DNA of 13,270 bases from the NCBI GenBank assembly GCA_029934695.1, contig JAOZLU010000050.1, positions 1 to 13,270 of the forward strand. The letters run 5' to 3'. The notes beneath the pieces are model-generated. The model saw only the letters and a program-made list of their open reading frames with translations, did no database searches and was not told the origin of the DNA. The position numbers and the translations under genes were made by a program. The stretch's first letter is position 1, and the number at the start of each line of letters is the position of its first letter. This DNA comes from Desulfobacterales bacterium. Its GTDB lineage: Bacteria > Desulfobacterota > Desulfobacteria > Desulfobacterales > 4be13. Shown here one piece after another: positions 5,056-13,085 of this stretch.

Positions 5056-8022
5056 ATGAATACAGATGTCAGATATTTACCTGCTGAATTTTACACTCAT
5101 TTTAAAATATTTCACGAACTGATGGCAATTAAAATCCGGGAAATACTGCTGGTTTCCAGCCCTTATGATGCCTTCATCGTGGAGGAAGATGAGAGTCTTG
5201 CTTCAAGAATTATCAATGAATACAGTGGACTGAACCTGAGTCTTCCTCCCAGAGTGATCCGGACTTCCTCGGCAAATGAAGCCCTGACACTTTTGGGCGA
5301 AAAAGAATTCGACATGGTGATCACCATGCCGCACTTGGATGAAATGGACCCTTTCTCTCTGGGGCTGAAAATAAAGGAGATAAATAAGGACCTGCCGGTG
5401 ATTCTTCTGACGCACAGCTTCCAAGGAATTTCTCCACTTTTGGAAAGCAAAGATTGTTCGGGAATTGACGACATCTTTATCTGGTCCGGCAATTCCGACC
5501 TGCTTCTGGCTCTGGTCAAAAATGCGGAAGACCGTCTCAATATTGAGCGGGACACCCGGAAAGCCAAAGTCCGGGTACTGATCCTGGTCGAAGATAATCC
5601 GGTGTACAGGTCGTCTTTTCTGCCGCTTATCTATAAAGAAGTCGTAAAGCAGACTCAGAAAGTTCTGGGAGAGGGTCTTAACGAAGAACATCGGCTCCTC
5701 AAAATGCGGGCCAGACCCAAAGTGCTTCTGGCTGAAAATTACGAGGAAGCCATGGCGTTTTACGAAAAATACAGTGAGTTTCTTTTTGGCATCATATCAG
5801 ATACCCGTTTTCCGAAAAACGGCAAAATGCAGGCGGACGCGGGCGTTGATTTTCTTTCCCGGGTCAAGAAGGATATTCCCGATATTCCTCTTCTCCTGAT
5901 GAGTTCGGAATCGGAAAACAGGGAAAAAGCAACGCAGATTCCAGTGATGTTTCTTGACAAAAACTCCCCGAATTTCCTGAGAGAAATACACGATTTTTTC
6001 CTGAATCATCTGGGATTCGGAGATTTTGTTTTCCGTATGCCGGACGGCAGAAAGATTGGCCGTGCGAAAAGCCTCCGTATGCTTGAAGAAAAACTTTCCC
6101 AGATACCGGATGAATGTCTTTTGTATCATGGGGAACGCAATCATTTTTCCAACTGGATCATGGGGCGGTCCGAAATTATTCTTGCCTCGGCATTCCGCAA
6201 GGTTCAGACATCTGAATTCAGCAGTGCGGATGAGGTCCGTCACTACCTCATTTCCAACATCCGTAACCTGCGTAAACTGCGGCAAAAAGGAGTGATCGCC
6301 CAGTTCAGTCTCAATAATTTTGATGCGGATGTTATGGATTTTGTCAAAATCGGCAACGGCTCCCTGGGAGGCAAGGCCCGGGGGCTGGCCTTTACATCAG
6401 CCCTGCTTCGTCAGAATCCGGAGTTTTATGAAAAATATTCGGAAATCAACATTAAAATTCCCAAGACCCTGGTAGTCGCCACCGACGGGTTTGAGTTTTT
6501 CATCACCCGGAACAATCTCCGGCACCTTGCCGGTAACGGATTCACAGATCAGGAAGTCAGGGAAAGCTTTTTAAAAGCAAAGATGCCGAGGCGGCTGGTG
6601 AAACATCTTGAAATTTTTCTGAGACAGGTCAGCTATCCGCTGTCTGTCCGTTCCTCCAGTCTGCTGGAAGATGCCCAGTTCCAGCCTTATGCCGGGCTTT
6701 ACGAAACCTACATGATTCCCAACAACCATCCTGACTTTTCCACGCGGCTTGAGGATCTCCTTACCGCCATAAAGCTGGTGTATGCTTCCACCTATTATGA
6801 AGGGCCCAAGGCGTTTTCCAAAAATATTTCAAGCCAGCCCCAGGAAGAGGCAATGGCCGTAATTATCCAGGAACTGGCCGGAGGTGAATACGGAGACTGG
6901 TTTTATCCCTCGATTTCCGGCGTGGCCCAGTCCCATAATTTTTATCCGGTTTCCCGCATGAAACCTGAAGAAGGGATTGCCCACATTGCCCTGGGAATGG
7001 GCAAGACGGTTGTGGAAGGGGAAAAGACGTTACGCTTTTGTCCCAAATATCCGAACATCATGCCCCAGTTCTCCACTGTGGATGATATCCTGGCAAACGC
7101 GCCGCGTTATTTTTACGCATTGAGAATTAAAGGTTATTCTGAGCATCCCGACTTTACGAAAGATTCCAACCTGGAAAAAAGAGAGACAAATGAGGCTGAA
7201 ACGGAATTTCCCATGCTGGCCCTCGCCAGTACATACATCCCTGAGGAGCATCGCATCCGGGACACGGCGTATATGCCAGGTCCCAAGATTTTAACATTTG
7301 CGCCGATACTCAAATACAATATTTTCCCTTTGCCTGGGCTGCTGAACGATTTGCTGGAACTGGGCCGCAAGGGTATGGGATGTCCCGTGGAAATAGAATT
7401 TTCAGTGAATCTGACTCCCGACAAAGCACGGAAAAACGATTTCTTTTTCCTCCAGATGCGGCCCATGGTTGCGGATGAGGAACGTCTCAAAGTGCAGATC
7501 TGCGATGAAGAGATTGATAATGCATTCTGCTGTTCCATGCAGGCTCTTGGAAACGGAAAGAGTGAGGATATTGCGGATATTGTCTATGTCAAGCCGGACG
7601 ACTTCAGAGCGGAATCAACCATGCAGATGGCAAAGGAGATCGGACAGATCAACGCGAGCCTGCTTAAAGAAAAACGTCCGTATCTTCTGGCAGGTCCCGG
7701 AAGATGGGGGTCTTCTGACCGATGGCTCGGCATTCCGGTTCAGTGGCAGCATATCTCCGGTGTGGGTGCCATTATTGAACTCAGAAACGATAAACTCAGG
7801 GCTGATCCGTCTCAGGGGTCCCATTTTTTCCAAAATATCACCTCACTGGGGATTCATTATATTACGATTACCGAAGGCTCGGAAGATTTTTTTGACTGGG
7901 AGTGGCTCAGTTCCTTCCCTGCTGTTCAGGAAACAACTTTTATACGGCATGTTCAACTGGACAAGCCGTTTACTCTTAAAATTGATGGGCGGAATGCCCG
8001 GTGCGTGATGATTTGGAACTGA
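5056..8022 (+). CDS. Receiver/PEP-pyruvate-binding (PPDK_N-like) signalling protein
   Basis: This is a 988-aa cytoplasmic protein. Residues of about 26-165 form a receiver-like domain lacking a phospho-acceptor Asp (DMVITMPH) and the conserved Lys, so it is a pseudo-receiver. Residues of about 170-320 form a second receiver with E179/D180, D249, S283 and K302, apparently phosphorylatable, with an enlarged first helix region. From about 430 comes a PEP synthase/pyruvate phosphate dikinase N-terminal ATP-grasp domain. It has NGSLGGKARG (434-443), VRSSSLLED (531-539), YAGLYET (545-551), ALGMGKTVVEG (645-655), VEIEF (778-782) and FFLQMRP (797-803), so the nucleotide and metal site looks complete. 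The C-terminal ~185 residues include AGPGRWGSS (879-887) and DPSQGSHFFQN (917-927), which I cannot assign. No GGxTSHA phosphohistidine motif or TIM-barrel PEP domain is present, so it is not a normal PEP synthase. A longer TTG start at 5005 would add 17 residues but is less likely. Substrate and partner are unknown. It is divergent from the response regulator. Confidence 0.85.
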   Translation: MNTDVRYLPAEFYTHFKIFHELMAIKIREILLVSSPYDAFIVEEDESLASRIINEYSGLNLSLPPRVIRTSSANEALTLLGEKEFDMVITMPHLDEMDPFSLGLKIKEINKDLPVILLTHSFQGISPLLESKDCSGIDDIFIWSGNSDLLLALVKNAEDRLNIERDTRKAKVRVLILVEDNPVYRSSFLPLIYKEVVKQTQKVLGEGLNEEHRLLKMRARPKVLLAENYEEAMAFYEKYSEFLFGIISDTRFPKNGKMQADAGVDFLSRVKKDIPDIPLLLMSSESENREKATQIPVMFLDKNSPNFLREIHDFFLNHLGFGDFVFRMPDGRKIGRAKSLRMLEEKLSQIPDECLLYHGERNHFSNWIMGRSEIILASAFRKVQTSEFSSADEVRHYLISNIRNLRKLRQKGVIAQFSLNNFDADVMDFVKIGNGSLGGKARGLAFTSALLRQNPEFYEKYSEINIKIPKTLVVATDGFEFFITRNNLRHLAGNGFTDQEVRESFLKAKMPRRLVKHLEIFLRQVSYPLSVRSSSLLEDAQFQPYAGLYETYMIPNNHPDFSTRLEDLLTAIKLVYASTYYEGPKAFSKNISSQPQEEAMAVIIQELAGGEYGDWFYPSISGVAQSHNFYPVSRMKPEEGIAHIALGMGKTVVEGEKTLRFCPKYPNIMPQFSTVDDILANAPRYFYALRIKGYSEHPDFTKDSNLEKRETNEAETEFPMLALASTYIPEEHRIRDTAYMPGPKILTFAPILKYNIFPLPGLLNDLLELGRKGMGCPVEIEFSVNLTPDKARKNDFFFLQMRPMVADEERLKVQICDEEIDNAFCCSMQALGNGKSEDIADIVYVKPDDFRAESTMQMAKEIGQINASLLKEKRPYLLAGPGRWGSSDRWLGIPVQWQHISGVGAIIELRNDKLRADPSQGSHFFQNITSLGIHYITITEGSEDFFDWEWLSSFPAVQETTFIRHVQLDKPFTLKIDGRNARCVMIWN

Positions 8023-8130
8023 TGCTCCGGGAAAATAAACTTGGGATCAGCTTGGCTTGGAGGTTCCTCGGCGGGGCCGCCCAGTTTGGATTGTTCGGAT
8101 CGGTAAATAAGGCAGCAGCCCTGCCGTATG

Positions 8131-8156
8131 CGTTCCCAGGCGGAAGCCCGGGAACG
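8131..8156. repeat. Hairpin repeat in the convergent intergenic region
   Basis: Arms CGTTCCCAGGC (8131-8141) and GCCCGGGAACG (8146-8156) pair over 11 bp with one mismatch around a GGAA loop. It lies 7 nt past the carB stop codon, between convergent genes. Neither strand has a following T-run. The CGTTCCC...GGGAACG form resembles a widespread dispersed repeat, and a related half-copy is at 13037-13054. It may still help end transcription from both sides. Confidence 0.75.
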
Positions 8157-8163
8157 AAATTGC

Positions 8164-11100
8164 TTATCTGATAGCCGCATGATATTTCTGGAGAGACCTG
8201 ACTTTGGGCTTTCCTTTTCTTCGTGCGCCAATACCTCTCGCAGCGGCCAGGGCACCGGCCGGTGTCGTGATATTGGGAACTTTGTATTTGATCCCGGCTT
8301 TGCGGATGTAGGAATCATCTTCCTTACTCTGCTTTCCAGTAGGAGTGTTGACCACCAACTGAATCTCTCCGTTTTTAATCGCATCCACAATGTCGGGCCT
8401 GCCATACCCTAATTTTCTGACCACTTGGGACTCAATGCCGTTCTCTGCAAAAAACTGATTCGTCCCCTTTGTCGCCAGAATTTTGAAATCCATTTCTCTG
8501 AAAAGTCTGGCAGGTTCCAGAATGCTGGGTTTGTCCGCGTCTGTGACGGTGATCAGAACGCTTCCCTCAAGGGGCAGAGGCGACTGAATGGCCTCCTGAG
8601 ATTTGAAAAATGCCCGGCCAAAAGAAAGGGAAAGTCCCAGAACCTCGCCGGTGGATCGCATCTCCGGCCCCAGGATCGGATCTACTTCGGGGAACATATT
8701 AAACGGAAAAACCGACTCTTTTACACCGAAATGCGGGATATGCTTATGCTCAAGCCCGAGTTCCGATATCTTTCTGCCGAGCATTATCTGTGTGGCAAGC
8801 CGGGCCATTGAGATATTGCAGACCTTGGAAACAATGGGCACCGTGCGCGAAGCTCTGGGATTGGCTTCGAGGATATAAACCGTATCCTCAAAGATTGCAA
8901 ACTGAATATTCATCAGCCCCACCACATTGAGTTCAATGGCGATTTTCCGGGTGTAGTCAGAGATGGTTTCAATATGCCTCAGCGATGTGCTGACAGGAGG
9001 AATCACACACGCGGAATCGCCGGAATGCACTCCCGCCAGTTCAATATGCTCCATTACTGCGGGAACAAAGGCATCTGTTCCGTCAGCAATGGCATCCGCC
9101 TCAGCCTCAATCGCGTATTCCAGGAATTTATCAATCAGAATCGGTCTTTCAGGGGAGACATCCACCGCTGCTGTCATGTAATGTTCAAGCATCTCCTCAT
9201 CCAGAACAACCATCATGGCGCGTCCGCCCAGAACATAAGAGGGGCGAACCATCAGGGGATAGCCGATTTCCTTTGCAACACCCAAAGCCTCCGTCAGAGT
9301 GCTGGCCATTCCGGATTTGGGTTGCGGAATTCCCAGTTTGTGCATGATCTTGCGGAAACGGTCCCGGTCTTCTGCCAAGTCAATGGTGTCGGGGGATGTG
9401 CCCAGAATATTGACACCGGCCTCAGCCAGCTCGCTGGCGATATTTAACGGTGTCTGTCCGCCAAACTGAACAATGACACCTTCGGGCTTCTCATTCTCAT
9501 AGATGCTCAGAACATCTTCAACCGTGAGCGGCTCAAAATACAGCTTGTCCGAGGTGTCGTAATCTGTGGAAACAGTTTCAGGATTGCAGTTGACCATGAT
9601 GGATTCATATCCTGCATCCCGGATGGCATAAGCCGCATGAACACAGCAGTAGTCAAACTCAATGCCCTGTCCGATCCGGTTGGGGCCGCCCCCGAGAACC
9701 ATGATCTTTTTCCGGTCACTCACCTCCACTTTGTCAGGCGCATTGTAGGTGGAAAAATAATAGGCCGCATTTTCCACGCCGCTCACCGGAACCGGCTCCC
9801 ATGCCTGTGTGAGTCCCAGGGATATCCGTTTTTCACGAATATCTTTTTCCGGGATAGCAAGACGCTGGGAAAGATATTTGTCGGCAAAACCGTCTTTCTT
9901 TGCCTGAATAAGCAGGTCATCAGGAATCATCTGCCCTTTGTATTTCAGGATTTCTTCTTCCAGTTCCACGAGTTCCCGCATCTGCTCAATAAACCAGGGT
10001 TTGATATGCGTTTTTTCATAAAGTTCCTGAACATCGGCCCCTTTTCGCAGGGCTTCGTACATGAGAAACTGGCGCTCGCTGGTGGGGAAGTTCAGCATGT
10101 CCATCAGTTCGTCCAGGGATTTCTCGTTGAAATCTTTGGCAAATCCCAGGCCATAGCGGTTGATCTCAAGAGAACGGATGGCTTTCTGAATGGCTTCCTT
10201 GTAATTTTTGCCGATGCTCATGGCCTCGCCGACTGCGCGCATCTGGGTGCCCAGTTTGTCTTCAACATCTTCAAATTTTTCAAACGCCCATCGGGCAAAT
10301 TTTACAACCACATAATCCCCGGATGGAGTGTATTTTTCAAGGGTTCCGTCTCTCCAGTAAGGGATTTCATCCATTGTCAGCCCGCCCGCGAGGAGCGAAG
10401 AGACAAGTGCTATGGGAAAACCGGTGGCCTTGGATGCCAGGGCTGAGGAGCGTGAGGTTCTCGGGTTTATTTCAATAACCACCACTTTGTCTGTTTTGGG
10501 ATTGTATGCAAACTGGACATTGGTGCCGCCGATCACCTCAATGGCTTCCACAATGTCATAGGAGTATTTCTGGAGACGTTCCTGCAATTCAGGCGAGATG
10601 GTCAGCATGGGGGCTGTGCAAAAGGAATCCCCTGTATGGACGCCCATAGCGTCCACGTTTTCGATGAAGCAGACCGTGACTTTATGGTTCTTTGCATCGC
10701 GGACCACCTCCAGTTCAAGTTCCTCCCATCCCAAAACCGATTCTTCCACAAGAATCTGATTCACAAGACTTGCGGAAATTCCCCGTGCACCAATGGTGCG
10801 GAGTTCCTCAACATTATAAACCAGGCCGCCGCCGGTTCCGCCCATGGTGTACGCGGGACGAATGACCACGGGATAGCCGAATTCTTCTGCAATTTTCTCC
10901 GCATCTTCCACTGTGTTGACGGTTTTGCCTTTGGGCATCTCAATGCCGAGGCGTTCCATGGTATTCTTAAAGGCGGTCCGGTCCTCCCCGCGCTCAATGG
11001 CATCCATACTCACGCCAATGATCTTGACGTCGTATTTTTCCAGCACTCCGGCTTTTGCCAGTTCAGAGGAGATATTCAGGGCGGATTGTCCTCCGAGGTT

Positions 11101-11364
11101 TGGCAGCAGGGCATCAGGGCGCTCCGCCGCAATAATTTCCGTCAGCACCTTGATATTGAGCGGCTCGATGTATGTCACATCGGCCGTTCCGGGGTCAGTC
11201 ATAATCGTGGCCGGGTTTGAATTTACAAGCACGATTTCATAGCCTAATGACCGCAGGGCCTTGCATGCCTGTGTGCCGGAATAATCAAATTCACAGGCCT
11301 GGCCGATGATGATGGGGCCTGAGCCGATGATAAGCACTTTGTTAATGTCGTTTCGTTTGGGCAT
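8164..11364 (-). CDS. carB: Carbamoyl-phosphate synthase, large (ammonia) subunit
   Basis: This 1066-aa cytoplasmic enzyme makes carbamoyl phosphate from bicarbonate, 2 ATP and ammonia supplied by the CarA glutaminase, feeding pyrimidine and arginine synthesis. Length is close to E. coli CarB (1073). The first synthetase domain (about 1-400) begins with GSGPIIIGQACEFDYSG (14-30) and has R129 in EDRTAF and R169 in VIRPAYTMGGTGGG, as in E. coli, then EINPRTSRSSALASKATG. A helical oligomerisation region follows. The second ATP-grasp half starts at about 550 with VLGGGPNRIGQGIEFDYCC and includes AEDRDRF and LEANPRASRTVPIVSK. The C-terminal MGS-like allosteric domain (about 935-1066) has ITVTDADK, ATKGTNQFF and VVNTPTGK. 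The start is supported by AAAGGA five nt before ATG. carA is not adjacent; lolA lies 107 bp upstream on the same strand. Confidence 0.98.
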   Translation of the reverse strand: MPKRNDINKVLIIGSGPIIIGQACEFDYSGTQACKALRSLGYEIVLVNSNPATIMTDPGTADVTYIEPLNIKVLTEIIAAERPDALLPNLGGQSALNISSELAKAGVLEKYDVKIIGVSMDAIERGEDRTAFKNTMERLGIEMPKGKTVNTVEDAEKIAEEFGYPVVIRPAYTMGGTGGGLVYNVEELRTIGARGISASLVNQILVEESVLGWEELELEVVRDAKNHKVTVCFIENVDAMGVHTGDSFCTAPMLTISPELQERLQKYSYDIVEAIEVIGGTNVQFAYNPKTDKVVVIEINPRTSRSSALASKATGFPIALVSSLLAGGLTMDEIPYWRDGTLEKYTPSGDYVVVKFARWAFEKFEDVEDKLGTQMRAVGEAMSIGKNYKEAIQKAIRSLEINRYGLGFAKDFNEKSLDELMDMLNFPTSERQFLMYEALRKGADVQELYEKTHIKPWFIEQMRELVELEEEILKYKGQMIPDDLLIQAKKDGFADKYLSQRLAIPEKDIREKRISLGLTQAWEPVPVSGVENAAYYFSTYNAPDKVEVSDRKKIMVLGGGPNRIGQGIEFDYCCVHAAYAIRDAGYESIMVNCNPETVSTDYDTSDKLYFEPLTVEDVLSIYENEKPEGVIVQFGGQTPLNIASELAEAGVNILGTSPDTIDLAEDRDRFRKIMHKLGIPQPKSGMASTLTEALGVAKEIGYPLMVRPSYVLGGRAMMVVLDEEMLEHYMTAAVDVSPERPILIDKFLEYAIEAEADAIADGTDAFVPAVMEHIELAGVHSGDSACVIPPVSTSLRHIETISDYTRKIAIELNVVGLMNIQFAIFEDTVYILEANPRASRTVPIVSKVCNISMARLATQIMLGRKISELGLEHKHIPHFGVKESVFPFNMFPEVDPILGPEMRSTGEVLGLSLSFGRAFFKSQEAIQSPLPLEGSVLITVTDADKPSILEPARLFREMDFKILATKGTNQFFAENGIESQVVRKLGYGRPDIVDAIKNGEIQLVVNTPTGKQSKEDDSYIRKAGIKYKVPNITTPAGALAAARGIGARRKGKPKVRSLQKYHAAIR

Positions 11365-11407
11365 CGTTATCCTTTCTTTTCAGATGTTGGGGAGTCGGAG
11401 AAATGTA

Positions 11408-11448
11408 TGCAAAAATTCCGCTCCGTTTCACTCCGCTCCATTTTTGCA
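11408..11448. repeat. Hairpin with direct repeats in its loop, between lolA and carB
   Basis: Arms TGCAAAAAT (11408-11416) and ATTTTTGCA (11440-11448) are perfect 9-bp complements. The 23-nt loop carries two copies of TCCGCTCC (11417-11424 and 11432-11439), separated by GTTTCAC. It occupies the spacer between lolA and carB, so it could attenuate or process a lolA-carB transcript, or simply be a dispersed repeat. Confidence 0.7.
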
Positions 11449-11471
11449 CTTCTTTTGCGATAGACAATTCG

Positions 11472-12197
11472 CTACTCTCCGATACGCAATATATCCGTAC
11501 CTTCCGGGATGAGGAAATTGAACAGGGAGGCATCCAGGTTCTGATCAAACTGGAAATCCTTCATTTCGATTGCATTTTCATCCCCGTAAGAATTGTAGGT
11601 GACGATTTTGGCAATATCAAATGTATTTCTTGAAATGAACAATAAGACATAATCTATATCATATTTTTTCTTTTTGGGAAAAAGCTTCAGAATATGGTGT
11701 TCATCGTCGTCTTTTTCGAGGGTGACGTTGAAATTTTTTCTGACGAGCCGTATATCCGTAAGGAAGCTGGCTCCTTTTCCGTCTCCGAAATATTCGGGGG
11801 CTTTGCCTTTCATCACCTGATTATCCTCGGGTCTGTACAGCCATAATTCATTGCCGTCTGTAATGATAATCTGCTTTTCAGGCGATTCATATTCCCATCG
11901 CATCAGGCGGGGACGTTTGACAAACACTTTTCCGATGGCGGTATCCGTTATATCCATGGCCTTCAGAGTTGATTTCTGATCGAAACGGGCCGTAAACCCC
12001 GGACCGGCATAACGCTTTTCAATCCTGTCCACAATGGTATCCAAAGACGGAGGGATATCCTCTGTGGCCAGAGAGGTTGGCGGAGAAGTGCTTTCCTTCG
12101 CGGGCAAGGGATTCGGGGAAGGTTCCTCACAGAAAACTGCCTGTGAGTTAAAAAAAGTGAGGGCGCAAAAAAAGAACAGCATTGTTTTAAATTTCAT
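11472..12197 (-). CDS. lolA: Outer-membrane lipoprotein carrier protein LolA
   Basis: This 241-aa periplasmic chaperone accepts lipoproteins from the LolCDE transporter and passes them to the outer membrane. A signal peptide is visible (MKFKTMLFFFCALTFFNSQA, cleavage near residue 20). It is followed by an unusual Pro/Ser/Glu-rich linker of about 25 residues before the LolA fold. Family features are GFTARFDQKS, KVFVKRPRLMRWEYESP, IITDGNELWLYRPEDNQV and FLIPEGTDI near the end. ATG at 12197 is preferred: AAGGAG (12206-12211) lies 8 nt upstream, whereas the alternative TTG two codons earlier is only 2 nt from it. Housekeeping LolA is often around 200 aa; the extra length is mainly the linker. LolB is not seen here. 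Confidence 0.92.
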   Translation of the reverse strand: MKFKTMLFFFCALTFFNSQAVFCEEPSPNPLPAKESTSPPTSLATEDIPPSLDTIVDRIEKRYAGPGFTARFDQKSTLKAMDITDTAIGKVFVKRPRLMRWEYESPEKQIIITDGNELWLYRPEDNQVMKGKAPEYFGDGKGASFLTDIRLVRKNFNVTLEKDDDEHHILKLFPKKKKYDIDYVLLFISRNTFDIAKIVTYNSYGDENAIEMKDFQFDQNLDASLFNFLIPEGTDILRIGE

Positions 12198-12205
12198 TTT
12201 CAAAT

Positions 12206-12211
12206 CTCCTT
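12206..12211 (-). promoter_or_regulatory. Ribosome binding site deciding the lolA start
   Basis: AAGGAG on the minus strand is 8 nt from ATG at 12197. The in-frame TTG at 12203 is only 2 nt away and therefore unlikely. Confidence 0.7.
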
Positions 12212-12333
12212 AAATTGGCGGATTTCGCCGTTTTCCAGATAATCGTCGTGATTTCCGATAGTTGTAACCTCCTGAAATTACTGACGCTGACATTTTCCGG
12301 GTCAGCAGTTTCCATCTGCACGGATGACCTCGC

Positions 12334-12358
12334 CGGACGGGGTTTGCAACCCCGTCCG
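12334..12358. repeat. Perfect hairpin between lolA and the PD-(D/E)XK gene
   Basis: CGGACGGGGTT (12334-12344) and AACCCCGTCCG (12348-12358) are perfect 11-bp complements with a TGC loop. It sits 43 bp beyond the stop of the gene at 12402-13019. The GC-rich stem could end that transcript, but no T-run follows. Its form (GGACGGGGTT...AACCCCGTCC) resembles a common dispersed palindrome. Confidence 0.8.
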
Positions 12359-12401
12359 CAATGTTTGCCGATTACTGACCAGTGAATGTTTCGGACGGGA
12401 G

Positions 12402-13019
12402 TCAGGCTCTTATTACATTTTCTTTCATTGTTTCCACAAAAATACCAAGTATTTTATTCACCTGACTTATCAGATATTCATCGAAATCCACAAGCACACT
12501 CCCGGATTCATATTTGAGAAATTTCCAGTTGCTTCCGGTTGTCACGACTCCGAGTATGTAAGACGCTTCAGCCGAATTCCTCTCATTGAATATTTTGGCT
12601 GCAATCATTTCGGCGATACACTGGGCATATCCGGTTCTGATAGTTTCATTTTTTGCCTCAACGATACATACAATCGGAAATTCGAGAAACACCTGATTGG
12701 GAGAACTGCTCATAATGAAATCGCAGTATCCGGTTAAGCCGAGTGTCTCATCAACATTAAAATCTGTTCCCGAAAATAAGCTGACTTTTCTGTTCAGTAT
12801 TCTTCTGACTTCCACCAGAACGGGACAGATAATCAGTTCAGAACGGGCCTTTTCTGTGTTGATATTTAAAGCTAACGAGGTGTTATCTTTTAATATTTCA
12901 GTTAATATATGACCCGCTTCAGCTTCGTCTGTCTCAGAAAAAAGGGGGTCTCCTGATATAATCGGTATATTGAATTTATCCTTAATATTTTCAATGGTTT
13001 TAAAATCACTGTAGGACAT
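12402..13019 (-). CDS. PD-(D/E)XK nuclease-like hypothetical protein
   Basis: This 205-aa cytoplasmic protein shows a PD-(D/E)XK arrangement: helix E61 (RSELIICPVL), D100 in LTGYCDF, E121-A-K123 in IVCIVEAKNE and Q133 in GYAQCIAEM. GVVTTGSNWKFLKY (157-170) is also typical of this family, which I recall as common in cyanobacteria and other repeat-rich bacteria. Catalysis is predicted, not shown, and the biological role is unknown. The start is supported by AGGAG seven nt before ATG. It is flanked by a palindrome on one side and a 92-bp tandem repeat on the other, a setting that suggests an accessory or transferred gene. Confidence 0.75.
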   Translation of the reverse strand: MSYSDFKTIENIKDKFNIPIISGDPLFSETDEAEAGHILTEILKDNTSLALNINTEKARSELIICPVLVEVRRILNRKVSLFSGTDFNVDETLGLTGYCDFIMSSSPNQVFLEFPIVCIVEAKNETIRTGYAQCIAEMIAAKIFNERNSAEASYILGVVTTGSNWKFLKYESGSVLVDFDEYLISQVNKILGIFVETMKENVIRA

Positions 13020-13036
13020 TTTTTATCTCCTGATCT

Positions 13037-13054
13037 CGTTCCCATGCTTCGCGT
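13037..13054. repeat. Half-copy of a CGTTCCC-type palindrome
   Basis: CGTTCCCATGCTTCGCGT has the left arm and loop style of the CGTTCCC...GGGAACG hairpin family seen complete at 8131-8156, but the matching GGGAACG arm is absent. It lies just upstream of the ribosome binding site of the gene at 12402-13019. Identity as a truncated copy is inference. Confidence 0.4.
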
Positions 13055-13085
13055 CACTGCCATTAATATCTGAAAGACCGCCCGC

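Noticed and set aside
8070..8081. GGCGG-GG-CCGCC mini-hairpin as the terminator of the PEP-binding gene
   Set aside because: The stem is only 5 bp and no T-run follows, so it is likely chance in GC-rich sequence.
9637..10446. 269-aa open frame on the plus strand
   Set aside because: It lies wholly inside carB on the opposite strand and has no family signature; it is a shadow frame.
10636..11220. 194-aa open frame on the plus strand
   Set aside because: It is antisense to the highly conserved first ATP-grasp domain of carB and shows no motifs of its own.
12216..12280. Short minus-strand frame ending just before lolA, behind an AGGAGG
   Set aside because: No ATG, GTG or TTG lies at a proper distance from the AGGAGG, and the frame has no start codon, so a leader peptide is not supported.
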